Below the pieces are notes generated by a model. That model had not been told where the DNA came from and did no database searches. It was given only the letters and a program-made list of their open reading frames with translations. Below, piece by piece: positions 25,548 to 36,300 of a stretch of 64,000 bases of DNA (position 1 is its first letter; the number at the start of each line of letters is the position of its first letter). A program made the translations under genes and the position numbers. The stretch spans positions 298,162-362,161 of the forward strand of contig NZ_JANQLX010000009.1 of assembly GCF_028280385.1 (NCBI RefSeq). Direction: 5' to 3'. Source of the DNA: Allomuricauda sp. (GTDB taxonomy: Bacteria; Bacteroidota; Bacteroidia; Flavobacteriales; Flavobacteriaceae).

Positions 25548-26048
25548 GTGACTAAAACTATTTACACCGGCCTGTTCTTTTTTGCCTTGGCGCTCGTTTT
25601 TTTTCTGTTCCTATCTGGGAAAAGTGAAGACCAAAACCGTATTGCGTACGTCAACAATGTACAACTGTTCGACAGTTTCAATATGGCCCAGGACATTGAT
25701 AGGATGCACATGGTGGAAATAAACAAGCAAAAGAAAAAACTGGACAGTCTATACCAGTTGTACAATCTTTATCGGCAAAGCAAAAAAACGGAGGTGACGG
25801 CCGAGCTTGAAGGGGAACTTAGGACAGAGGACCAAAAACTTAAACAGATGTCCGAGTCGTTTTCCATGGAACTCAACAAACAAGTCTGGGAAAGACTCAA
25901 TCAGTACATCAAAGCATATGGGAATGAAAATGGCTATGACCTTATCATGGGGACGCAGGGCAATGGAAATGTGATGTACGCAAAAGAACATATGGACCTA
26001 ACCAGCAATCTCATCCAATATTGCAACACCAAATATGAAGGAGATTAA
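25548..26048 (+). CDS. OmpH/Skp-like periplasmic chaperone
   Basis: The 166-aa protein uses a GTG start and has a membrane/signal segment (FFFALALVFFLFL). It continues with RIAYVNNVQLFDSFNM, the typical first strand of Skp/OmpH proteins, and two long charged helices (about 50-125) that would form the tentacle coiled coil. It ends with YDLIMGTQGNGNVMYAKEH, the usual closing strand of the family. Skp chaperones keep outer-membrane or exported proteins soluble in the periplasm. Placed between the secretion machine and its giant neighbours, it is a plausible dedicated chaperone. The signal may be uncleaved, leaving it membrane-tethered. Confidence 0.8.
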   Translation: MTKTIYTGLFFFALALVFFLFLSGKSEDQNRIAYVNNVQLFDSFNMAQDIDRMHMVEINKQKKKLDSLYQLYNLYRQSKKTEVTAELEGELRTEDQKLKQMSESFSMELNKQVWERLNQYIKAYGNENGYDLIMGTQGNGNVMYAKEHMDLTSNLIQYCNTKYEGD

Positions 26049-26290
26049 ATGCATGTAACCTAGAACAATTTAAACAACAATAAACAAACACTTTTAGCAC
26101 CAAAACCAACCATGAAGAGAACACAGCCTCCGACAACTTACTTATCAAACCCAAAATTCATCTCCCAATTTTTAAGTAACCACAAAACGCATTTACGCTG
26201 TTTAAACACAGTGAAAATGCAGTATGCCTTAGGGTCAGGACGAGTGTAATTACACATTAAATACACCATCACAAAAGTCCAAAAATCCTT
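26049..26290. other. Intergenic leader before the lipoprotein gene
   Basis: About 240 bp without a clear promoter match. It contains the small frame 26112-26249 listed separately, preceded by an A/C-rich leader typical of translation starts in this phylum. Confidence 0.35.
26112..26249 (+). CDS. Possible 45-aa small protein
   Basis: An ATG preceded by the A-rich leader AAAACCAACC opens a 45-aa frame starting MKRTQPPTTYLSNPKF and ending LGSGRV. No family or signal is recognised. It might be a leader peptide for the downstream lipoprotein/Rhs genes or a chance frame. Confidence 0.2.
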   Translation: MKRTQPPTTYLSNPKFISQFLSNHKTHLRCLNTVKMQYALGSGRV

Positions 26291-26884
26291 ATGAAAGGCA
26301 CACTACTTGTCTCCGTACTTCTCGTATCGGTTCTTCTATTTGCTTGCAAAAGAAAAGCCGAAATCGACTATTCCCTAAGCCCTGATTACAAACATTACAA
26401 TCTGGAGCGAATGGGATGGAAGTCCCGCACGGCCAGTCATCATCTATCCGAAATTGAATACACGGCTACCTGGGTGCCCATACAGTATTATATAATTAAG
26501 ACTTTGGGAAACGAGCATCTACCCGCAGTTGATTCCATTTATCAATCCCATAAGGATGAACGGGTCATTGAAGTGGAGTTCAAGCACGATTCCCGCGACG
26601 ATCTATTGAAATCAAAATACACCCATAGGGATTACGAAACAGCTGTCAAATACATGTCCTTCTCCCTAGAAAAGGATTTTGTGGCCGTAACCCGGCAAGG
26701 CGACACGATCAATTGCTCCGGCATAACCTTCGAGCGAAATTTTAACCTGGCATCATTCAAAAGAGTGCTACTACATTTTGGTGACATTCCCGAAGATGAA
26801 GAAATACAACTGGTATACCATGACAGATTGTTCAACAATGGTATCCTAAAATTCAAGTTCACAGAAATACCAATAAAGCTATAA
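26291..26884 (+). CDS. Lipoprotein of unknown function preceding the giant Rhs-like genes
   Basis: The 197-aa protein has a lipobox LLFAC with Cys19, then a mainly alpha/beta mature part with no family I recognise (NLERMGWKSRTASHHLSEIE; FVAVTRQGDTINCSGITFER; LLHFGDIPEDEEIQLVYHDR). The last two thirds look like an outer-membrane-facing beta sandwich. The stop is 10 bases from the ATG of the 2,123-aa protein, indicating co-transcription. It may be an accessory of the giant proteins, for example a surface anchor. Confidence 0.6.
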   Translation: MKGTLLVSVLLVSVLLFACKRKAEIDYSLSPDYKHYNLERMGWKSRTASHHLSEIEYTATWVPIQYYIIKTLGNEHLPAVDSIYQSHKDERVIEVEFKHDSRDDLLKSKYTHRDYETAVKYMSFSLEKDFVAVTRQGDTINCSGITFERNFNLASFKRVLLHFGDIPEDEEIQLVYHDRLFNNGILKFKFTEIPIKL

Positions 26885-26894
26885 CGCCAATAGG

Positions 26895-29800
26895 ATGATA
26901 CATAAAATAAGAACCAGCAGATTTTCAAAGATTCTTGCAAGCTATTTGGCCATTCAATTGATATTGCAAATGGCACAACCAGCTCAATTGTGGGCGCTGA
27001 CCAGCGGGCCCTCCCAACCGGAATTCAACTCCTTTACCCCTATTGGAACTTCGGACATGGTGAATTTGCAATCGGGAAATTTCAACTACAACATCCCTAT
27101 AATGGATGTTGGGGGGTATCCCTTAAATCTTTCCTACGATTCTGGCATTACCATGGACCAAGAAGCCTCATGGGTAGGTCTGGGCTGGAACCTCAACGTG
27201 GGACAAATCAATAGGCAAGTACGTGGTATCCCAGATGATTTTAAGGGAGACACCATTATGTATCACAATAAAATGCGGGATAATGTCACTGTCGGAGTGT
27301 CCAGTACCGTAGACTCCCAAGTATTTGGTTTTGAAACACCGGATTATATCAACACCAGTATTGGTGTGGATTTAAAATACAACAATTACACAGGCCTATC
27401 CTTTACCCCTTCCTATGGCCTCGCGTTTGGTTTGTCCGATAACGTAACAGTGGGCATGAATGTGCAGACGTCCGCCACTGAAGGAGTTACCATTTCACCT
27501 AATGTTAGCGCAAAATCCAACTTTCCTTTCCTATTGAATGGGGCCGTTACCGGCACACTTAATGCCGGCGTATCCTACAATTCCAATCAAAGCTTAACCT
27601 CTTTCAGTTTTGGTGCTGGACTTTATGGGCCATTTAAACTGGATCAACTTGTAGGACCTGCATCCTATTTGAATTCTACATTAAATGACGGCGGACTTGC
27701 CGGTGAAGGAAGAATTTCATTCGTAAACAACACCATGACTCCTAGAAAGCGAAATGCTTTCAGGGACATATCAGGAACGGTTTCTCTTTCCGTTGGTCCT
27801 TCGGTATGGGGGGTAGAAGGAGAAATTGAGCTTTCTGCCATGGGAGTGGTACAGCAACTTAAGGATCCCATCCGTTATGAAAGAGCCTATGGATATGAAT
27901 TCACTGGTCATGCAACGGACAGTGACATACTGGATTATAACCGTGAAAAAGATGGGGTGATCAGTAAGTCCACACTGGCCCTGCCAACCACAAATTACAC
28001 TTATGATCTGTATTCGGTAAACGGCCAAGGAATAACCGGAATGTTTCGCCCCTATAGAAGTCAAGTTGGACAAATCAATGATGAGTTCGTCAAAGACGAA
28101 AGTGACAGTTTTCAATTTGGGGTGGAGGTTGAAGCTGCAAGCTCATATCATGCTGGAGTGAACTTTACGGCGGCCCCATCCAAAAGCTGGACGGGTGTTT
28201 GGGACACCAGGGCCTTGAAAAATTTCCGTCAAGCACGGGAAGACGGGCGTGAAGGATTGGAAGATGCAGACTATGAGCCTGTGTACTTCAAATATGTAGG
28301 AGAGCCCAGGGTAGACCAGGACCAGGACCTATTCAATGCGTTGGGTGGTTATGACCCAATTGCCCTTGAAATAGGCGGAACTGGTTTTAACAAATTTGCC
28401 AATAACCAATTCGCAGTCAAAAGATACGATGCCCAAGGGGTTCCTTTTTACCCTGCAGGTAATGATGCCGAAGCCCTAGATCCGATTACGGATAAATACA
28501 AACGAGCCCACCGCGAAATTCGAAATCAATCTGTTCAAAAATTGAGCGTGCAGGAAGTTCAGTCCCTCTACGGAGCTAGCAACTACCACAATAGTTTGAT
28601 TAACGATGAAGCAAAGGAAAGACCCCATCACACGGCAGAAATTAAAATTCTAAAAACAGATGGTTCCACCTATGTTTTTGGGGAAACAGCCTATAACAAA
28701 CAAAAACAGGAAATTTCGTTTACCACAGATAGCAATGTTTACGATTGCGCAGCCGGAACTGTGGACTACCTAACCAACGAAGATTCCAACCAAAATACAA
28801 GTGGCATAGATCATTTTTACAGCAATACGGATACAAACCCCTATGCCCACACTTACTTGCTTTCATCAGTTTTATCTTCCGATTATGAAGATTTGGAGGG
28901 TGACGGTCCAACTGATGATGACCTTGGTGCTTATACCCTGTTTGAATATAAAACTCTATCTGAAGATTACAAATGGCGGGTACCCTATACTCATGGAAAG
29001 GCCTCATATAATGCAGGTCTCAATACCCACCCCAATGACCAAAAGGGAAGCTACGTGTATGGTGCGAAAGAACTCAAATACCTTGACAGAATCATCACCA
29101 AAACCCATGTGGCCTTGTTTGACCTATCTCCCAGAAAAGATGCAAGAGGTGCAAAAGACAAGGATAACACCAGCATTGCCGAAGAATATACCTATAAAAT
29201 TGACCGTATCCGATTGTACTCCAAACCGGAGGCCATTGCTGCAAATATTTTGGACAATGATGCCGGAAACGACCTTCCCATCACAGCCATAAAAACAGCC
29301 CATTTTGTTTATGATTATTCCCAGTGTCGTGAACTTCCCAATAATTTGGGAGGCACATTGGATGCCAATGAACTGGAATTTATTGACGAAAATAGTCAGG
29401 TGGACAACTCCGGGAAATTGACCCTTAAAAGAGTCTACTTCACCTATAGGGGCTCCCAAATGGGAAAATTCACACCTTACTTATTCAATTATGACGGTTT
29501 TAATCCATTTTACAATTTGAAATCCTATGATATCTGGGGCAACTACAAACCCAATATTGATGGAGGTTGTGATACTCAAGATGAAATCACAGCACCCGAG
29601 TTTCCTTTTGTGCAGCAGAACGATAAAGCCCTACAAGACAGCTATGCTGCTGCTTGGTCGCTGACCTCCATAGATCTACCATCCGGAGGGCGGATTGAGT
29701 TGGAATATGAAAGTGATGACTACCAGCATGTACAAGATCGCGAGGCCATGCAAATGTTCAAGGTGGTTGGAGCTGGAGCCAACGATGGGGTAACCCAGGC

Positions 29801-32800
29801 CGTGGATCCGGAGGATGAACAAAACCTCTATAAGGGTTCTTATTATGACGAAGCCAAATATCTGTACATAGAACTTCCAGATGAGGACACTCAAAACCCG
29901 ATTGACAGTCAACAATTCGCTGACAAATATCTTAAGGCAGGTGTTGACAAACCTATTTACTTCCGCTTCCTGCTCAACATGACCAAAGATGGGGCTCAGA
30001 ATGACCAAAGCAAGGATTACGATTATGTGACCGGGTACTTTGAATTGGATGAACAACCCGGCACAGAAAATAAAATTCTACCCTCTGTTTTTGTAACGAA
30101 CAGTAAGGTATATGCCGCTATTCCAATGAAATTCTTAAAACTGGAAGGTAGTTTTCTAGGAGGCGATGATGTTAATCCAATTTCATTGGCGGGCTGGTAC
30201 TTTGGCAGAAAGTATCTAAATGGATGGGTCTATGGACTACAACCGGATGCCCAAACCCAAAACATCAAGGACATTGCCAAAAACATCGTGAACAGTTTCG
30301 GTGCTATCCAGGATATTTTTACCGGTCCAAATAAAAAACTTCGCAAAAATTCCAATTTATGCGCCCAACGGTTTATCGCAGAAAAATCATGGATTCGACT
30401 GTCTACCCCCAAAAATTACAAATTAGGTGGTGGATCCCGAATCAAAAAGTTGGTCATGAAAGACCAATGGGACAAAATGGTGGGTGCAGACGAAGATCTA
30501 TTGTCCTTATCGGACAGAAGGTACAGCAATGAATATGGGCAAACCTATGAATACGTATTGGAGGACGGTAGTTCGAGTGGCGTAGCTACCTATGAGCCTA
30601 ACATGAGCAAGGAAAACCCCTTTGTGGAGCCCTTCTATAACATAGGTGAGCGCCTAGTAGCACCAAGGGAAGTAAGTTATATTGAAAAACCCTTTGGGGA
30701 ACAATTCTTCCCTTCCGCCGGAGTAACCTATAGTCGGGTGACCGTAAAAAATCTTGAGCGGCAAGATATCTCAACCCATGCCACGGGAAAAGTGGTCACC
30801 GAACACTATACTTCCAAAGATTTCCCCACCCAAGTGGACTTTACAGATATTGATAGCCCTGGCAATTTTGTTTCCAATGAAGGTGACTTTTTCGGTAATC
30901 TGGTCAAAGGGATCCTTGGAGCACCAGTGGAAGTCAAGAATGAGTTTGCCCTTTCACAAGGTTTTGTAGTTCATACAAACGATATGAACGGGAAAATGCG
31001 CTCTCAAAAAGTTTACGCGGAAAATGCAGAAGATCCTATCTCATCTGTGGAATATAAATACAGCTCCCAAGCTGACAACTCCTCAATTCTGGACAACAGA
31101 CTTCCTACCGTGTCCAAAACTGGTGCCATTAGCACGGATCAACATATTGGAGTTGACTATGATGTGGTCACGGATTTTAGGGAAAGCTATTCCGAATCCA
31201 AAACCACAGGGGTAAAGGCCAATGTGGTGGTCTTGCTCATTGGAATCTTTCCGGTGGTAATTCCAACTGCCGTGCCCTCCCGGTCCAAAATTGAAAATGT
31301 GGCCCACTCAACAATTACCACCAAAGTCATTCATACCACGGCACAGTTAAAGGAGAAGATTGCCACGGATTTGGGATCCCGGGTTTCCACGGTCAACGAA
31401 GCGTGGGATGCAGAGACCGGCCAGGTTATTTTAACCCGAACCATTAACGAATATGATGACGAATATTACAATTTCAACTTCCCTGCCTATTGGGCCTACA
31501 ACGGAATGGGGCACGCCTCCAAAAATTATGGAATATGGGGCACCTTGACCAAAGCAGGCAATCTATACAATATGCTCCAGCTTAACGTAGGTGAAAGTTT
31601 GGAAGATTACTTCCAGGAAGGTGATGAACTTCTTGTGACTTCAGAAAGTAGCTCCCATGGGCGATTATGGGTGGCGGAAGTCTCCGCCTCTGGCATCAAG
31701 CTGATGGACAAAGAAGGTAGGATGGTCGGAGACGGTTTGGATTTGCCAACTGTTATCGATTTCAAGATTGTCCGCTCTGGGTTCCGCAACCAACAGCAGG
31801 CCAATATGGCGTCTGTTACCCTCATGAGAAATCCAATAAAGAACACTGCCGGGGACTACTTGACCACTTTGAACACTAGTTCGTTTGAACAATCGGAATC
31901 CGGACCTGTTGCCGATAACTTGAAAATTATCAATGCCAGTGCTGTGGAGTATGACGATCTATGGCCTTGCCAATGTGAAGGCAATCTGTCCCTTTTGCCC
32001 AAAAGTGTGGAATCGTCCACCGATTTGGCCAATACCCCAATTGAAAATTATGGGTTTAACCCATTTTTACACAACGTAAAATCCGAGTGGCGCGCCAAAA
32101 ACTCTTATGCCTATCTAACAGAGCGAACCGACCTTACCGAAGGAACCACAAATAAGGTCAATACCAGAAAAGAAGGGTATTTCAGGGAATTTACTCCTTT
32201 CTATAACCTGTTGGTCGATGGCTGGGATAGGGCTCTGGACCCCGCCGATAGCTCCAACAAATGGACCTTTGCCAGCGAAGTGACCCAGTACAGTCCCTAT
32301 GGAGCCGAATTGGAGAACAAAGATGCATTAAACCGTTACTCCTCTGCCCAATATGGTTATAACTACACCCTGCCCACAGCGGTGGCCTCCAACAGTAAGT
32401 ATCAGGATATGGGAGCGGATAATTTTGAGGATTATGATTATTCCAACGCTTTGTATGGTCATTTCAATTACCAAGAATCCGTAAATCTAGATGGACCAGA
32501 TGGGGCACAAATTACGGATATAAGGGCCCATACTGGCCGCAACAGCTTATTGGTTAGGGAAGGTGACAATGCCTTTTTGGAAAGACAACTTTTGGGAGAG
32601 GCCATAACCGTAAACGATTCGGATAGCGATGGGGTACCCGATGAGGAGGACAATTGTCCGTTCAGTTATAATCCCCTCCAATTGGATTATAATGGGGATG
32701 GAGTGGGTGATAGCTGCGATATTGGCGACATCCCTATGATAACGGATGCCAAAATTACGCACAATGACCACACTGGATTCAACTATTTAACCCCAACAAA

Positions 32801-33266
32801 TACTGATCGGGATCTAGAATACTGCCAAGGAACCCAAACTGACCTCGTCATTCATGGCAAACCCAATGACATTGTTCACTTTAATATTCGAATGAACACA
32901 TGGTACCAAGCAAGTGGCAGAACGCTTCGCTGGGTGATTTTGGTGGATGAACAACCGTTCTTTAGCATAGATGATGTACTAGCCGGAAGGTTTTCCAAAA
33001 GAGGCAGCATACAATTGGATGCTACAGGACGTGCTGAACTTGACCTCGATATTGGAGGAAGAAACAAAACCAGGAAAAACCGCCAGGCACCTTACTATGT
33101 CAGCGCAATCTTTACGATTACGGATCAGAACGGAGTTTCCATCTACGGAGGTGAATATGACCAAATTCTTTTTGATGTAAAAGTGGATTCGCACAAATGC
33201 GCCAACCTAGCCACCGAAGGAGAGTTTGTGGACTACAATGATTACATCCCACAAAACGAAAAATGA
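26895..33266 (+). CDS. Giant exported protein with SpvB/TcdB-Rhs-like N-terminus and thrombospondin type-3 repeats
   Basis: The 2,123-aa protein starts with a signal-like hydrophobic segment (about 10-35). The pattern GTSDMVNLQSGNFNYNIPIM and VGLGWNLNVGQINRQVRG follows, as found at the N-termini of Bacteroidota Rhs/Tc-type proteins. Long stretches of beta-rich, YD-like repeats run through about residue 1850. Near 1900-1940 there is a calcium-binding thrombospondin type-3 stretch (DSDSDGVPDEEDNC, DYNGDGVGDSCD). No type IX secretion C-terminal domain is visible. It is followed after 48 bp by the LRR giant. I infer it is one part of a multi-protein Rhs/Tc-like assembly exported by the adjacent machine; no enzymatic motif was found. 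Confidence 0.7.
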   Translation: MIHKIRTSRFSKILASYLAIQLILQMAQPAQLWALTSGPSQPEFNSFTPIGTSDMVNLQSGNFNYNIPIMDVGGYPLNLSYDSGITMDQEASWVGLGWNLNVGQINRQVRGIPDDFKGDTIMYHNKMRDNVTVGVSSTVDSQVFGFETPDYINTSIGVDLKYNNYTGLSFTPSYGLAFGLSDNVTVGMNVQTSATEGVTISPNVSAKSNFPFLLNGAVTGTLNAGVSYNSNQSLTSFSFGAGLYGPFKLDQLVGPASYLNSTLNDGGLAGEGRISFVNNTMTPRKRNAFRDISGTVSLSVGPSVWGVEGEIELSAMGVVQQLKDPIRYERAYGYEFTGHATDSDILDYNREKDGVISKSTLALPTTNYTYDLYSVNGQGITGMFRPYRSQVGQINDEFVKDESDSFQFGVEVEAASSYHAGVNFTAAPSKSWTGVWDTRALKNFRQAREDGREGLEDADYEPVYFKYVGEPRVDQDQDLFNALGGYDPIALEIGGTGFNKFANNQFAVKRYDAQGVPFYPAGNDAEALDPITDKYKRAHREIRNQSVQKLSVQEVQSLYGASNYHNSLINDEAKERPHHTAEIKILKTDGSTYVFGETAYNKQKQEISFTTDSNVYDCAAGTVDYLTNEDSNQNTSGIDHFYSNTDTNPYAHTYLLSSVLSSDYEDLEGDGPTDDDLGAYTLFEYKTLSEDYKWRVPYTHGKASYNAGLNTHPNDQKGSYVYGAKELKYLDRIITKTHVALFDLSPRKDARGAKDKDNTSIAEEYTYKIDRIRLYSKPEAIAANILDNDAGNDLPITAIKTAHFVYDYSQCRELPNNLGGTLDANELEFIDENSQVDNSGKLTLKRVYFTYRGSQMGKFTPYLFNYDGFNPFYNLKSYDIWGNYKPNIDGGCDTQDEITAPEFPFVQQNDKALQDSYAAAWSLTSIDLPSGGRIELEYESDDYQHVQDREAMQMFKVVGAGANDGVTQAVDPEDEQNLYKGSYYDEAKYLYIELPDEDTQNPIDSQQFADKYLKAGVDKPIYFRFLLNMTKDGAQNDQSKDYDYVTGYFELDEQPGTENKILPSVFVTNSKVYAAIPMKFLKLEGSFLGGDDVNPISLAGWYFGRKYLNGWVYGLQPDAQTQNIKDIAKNIVNSFGAIQDIFTGPNKKLRKNSNLCAQRFIAEKSWIRLSTPKNYKLGGGSRIKKLVMKDQWDKMVGADEDLLSLSDRRYSNEYGQTYEYVLEDGSSSGVATYEPNMSKENPFVEPFYNIGERLVAPREVSYIEKPFGEQFFPSAGVTYSRVTVKNLERQDISTHATGKVVTEHYTSKDFPTQVDFTDIDSPGNFVSNEGDFFGNLVKGILGAPVEVKNEFALSQGFVVHTNDMNGKMRSQKVYAENAEDPISSVEYKYSSQADNSSILDNRLPTVSKTGAISTDQHIGVDYDVVTDFRESYSESKTTGVKANVVVLLIGIFPVVIPTAVPSRSKIENVAHSTITTKVIHTTAQLKEKIATDLGSRVSTVNEAWDAETGQVILTRTINEYDDEYYNFNFPAYWAYNGMGHASKNYGIWGTLTKAGNLYNMLQLNVGESLEDYFQEGDELLVTSESSSHGRLWVAEVSASGIKLMDKEGRMVGDGLDLPTVIDFKIVRSGFRNQQQANMASVTLMRNPIKNTAGDYLTTLNTSSFEQSESGPVADNLKIINASAVEYDDLWPCQCEGNLSLLPKSVESSTDLANTPIENYGFNPFLHNVKSEWRAKNSYAYLTERTDLTEGTTNKVNTRKEGYFREFTPFYNLLVDGWDRALDPADSSNKWTFASEVTQYSPYGAELENKDALNRYSSAQYGYNYTLPTAVASNSKYQDMGADNFEDYDYSNALYGHFNYQESVNLDGPDGAQITDIRAHTGRNSLLVREGDNAFLERQLLGEAITVNDSDSDGVPDEEDNCPFSYNPLQLDYNGDGVGDSCDIGDIPMITDAKITHNDHTGFNYLTPTNTDRDLEYCQGTQTDLVIHGKPNDIVHFNIRMNTWYQASGRTLRWVILVDEQPFFSIDDVLAGRFSKRGSIQLDATGRAELDLDIGGRNKTRKNRQAPYYVSAIFTITDQNGVSIYGGEYDQILFDVKVDSHKCANLATEGEFVDYNDYIPQNEK

Positions 33267-33314
33267 TGACCACACCTAAGACATATCACAACACCACACT
33301 AAAAAACTAACCGG

Positions 33315-36300
33315 ATGAAAACATTAAAACATCTATTCGTTGTTAGCCTGATATTCCTATTGGGTTGTATAAAAATTTCAGCCCAGTCGATATCGGTTTC
33401 AGACAGCTTGGCCCTTGTTGATTTGTACAATTCAACCAACGGCGCAAACTGGAATATTAATACGAATTGGCTTCAGCCTAATATTCCGGCAAGAAACTGG
33501 TGGGGGGTTGATGTCCGTTCTGATGGAACTTTATGGAGAATCACCTTAACCCAAAATAATCTCTCCGGACCGATTCCTTCATCGTTTGGAAATCTTACCG
33601 GATTGGAAGAGGTAAACTTCTGGAGAAATAACTTAACAGGCAGCATACCCACAACCATTGGGCAACTTACCAATATGGTGGAGCTTAAAATGGATGAAAA
33701 CCAATTGGATGGTTCCATCCCAACTGAAATTGGACAGCTCACCAATCTGGTTTCGCTGGAGTTGGACGCCAATCAACTGACAGGGAGTATTCCCAGTACA
33801 ATCAATCAATTGACAAACCTTGAGGTATTTAATATAACCAACAATCAAATATCAGGGAGTATTCCCACTTCGATAGGCCAACTTTCCAATTTGCGAATAT
33901 TACATCTTGGTCAGAATAATTTAAATGGAACCATTCCCACAACTTTAGGGCAGTTGACCAATGTAACGTCGTTGTCCATATACCTAAACCAGATTACTGG
34001 ATCACTCCCAACGGAATTGGGAAACATGACTAATCTTAGCATACTGTCTTTAAGCAATAATTCCATTTCCGGAACCCTACCACAAGAGCTGCTTCAGCTT
34101 AGTAATCTTACCGTTATTACAATTGGGAACAATCAGTTGAATGGAAGTATTCCTTCCAATATCAATCAATTGACAAACTTGGGCGTTGTTGATTTGTCAA
34201 ATAATCAATTGTCGGGTACAATCCCATCTGCTTTCAACAGCATAACAGGATTAAGTACTTTGTACTTGAATGATAACCAGCTTTCGGGAGCAATACCTTC
34301 CCAACTGGACCAACTTCAGTTTGGTACTAATTTTAGGTTACGTATTACCAATAACAATTATTCATTCAGTGATTTAGAAGCAAATCATTCCAATTATTCA
34401 TCATTGCTAGAGTACTTTATTGATCCCCAGTCCAAAGTGGATGAAGTGGAATCCCTTTCTGTCGATGAAAACGGAAGTATTACGCTTACTAGCACCGACC
34501 TGACCAGTGCCAACAACAGCTATCAATGGTACAAGGACGATGTGGCCATATCCGGAGCCACCAGCAAAGATTATGTGATCTCCAATGCTTCGGCTTCTGA
34601 TGCCGGGGTCTACCATTTGGAAGCTACCAATTCCATAGTAACGGGTCTTACCCTAACACGAAACGACATTACCCTTAACGTTAACGCAGATACCTGTGGA
34701 GTTTCCGCCACAGAGAAGCAAGCCTTATTGGATTTGTACAACAGTACCAATGGCGCCAGTTGGACCAACACGGTGGCCAATAACCAACCTTGGGATACCA
34801 ACATTCCGGTTTGTGATTGGTATGGGGTAACGGTATCCAACGGCGATGTTATACGTGTCCAAATCCCTTCCAACAATGTTGTTGGGACCATCCCACAATC
34901 AATTTCTGACTTGACAAACTTGCAGACACTTCATCTCTATTCCAATAGTGTGTCTGGTACTATCCCAACCTCTTTGGGCTCGTTGACCAGTTTAACTCAA
35001 CTGTGGCTGTACAACAATCAGCTATCTGGCTCAATTCCCACAGAACTAGGTCAATTGACGAGCATGTTAAGCATGTACCTGTACGGCAATCAACTATTAG
35101 GCAGCATTCCAACCGCCTTAGGAAATATGACCTCACTAACGGACATACGACTAAACAATAATCAGCTTACGGGGAACGTACCAACAGAGTTAAGTCAACT
35201 TAGTAATGTGACAAGGATGTATTTACAGGACAACAATCTCACAGGTACCATCCCAACGTCACTTGGGAACCTAAGCAATATGGTAGACCTTAGAATCTCA
35301 GGAAACCAATTAGATGGATCTATACCAACCCAATTTGGTCAATTGTCCAATTTGTTCACCCTAGATCTAAGCTCAAATATGCTCACAGGAACAATTCCTA
35401 CTGAACTGGGACAACTTACCAATTTGGATGCCCTTTATCTAGATGACAATCAACTTACCGGTCCAATACCCACAGAACTTGGACAAGCTTCAAGCCTTAG
35501 ACAAGTCTATCTTCAAAACAATGCGTTATCTGGCTCATTTGCCATCACCATGTCGCAACTAACGAATTTACAACGCCTGTATGTTTATCAAAACAATTTG
35601 GTCTTTTCAAATATTGAAGGTGACTATGTTCAACTTAATTCCAATATTGGATCGGAATACAGGTTTGTACCCCAAGCCAAAGTAGACCAGGAAGAAACCT
35701 TGGCCGTCTTGGAAAATGGGAGTATTACCCTTACCAGTACGGCCTTGACCAGTACCAACAATAGCTATCAATGGTATAAAGATGGACAGGTAATAGCGGG
35801 GGCCACTAGCAAGGACTATGTAATCTCCAATGCCACAGCCGCTGATGCGGGGGTATACCATTTTACGGCCACCAACTCGGTGGTAACAGGTCTTACCCTC
35901 ACAAGAAACGATATTACCCTTACGGTGACTCCAGATACCTGTGGGGTTTCCGCCACCGAGAGGCAAGCCTTATTGGATTTGTATAACAGTACCAATGGTG
36001 CCAACTGGACCAACACGGTGGCTAATAACCAACCTTGGGATATCAACATTCCGGTATGTGATTGGTATGGGGTAACTGTGGTTAATGGGAATGTTACTGA
36101 ACTAAAGTTAACCAATAACCTGAACGGAAACTTACCATCAAGCATTGGTAATCTAGTTAATCTCCAAATCTTAAAATTAACTTCAAATCAATTGACAGGA
36201 AATATTCCTGTAGAGATAGGACAACTTCAAAATTTAACACACCTGGAATTTGATTTTAATCAATTAACAGGTACCATTCCATCAGGCATCGGTCAATTTC

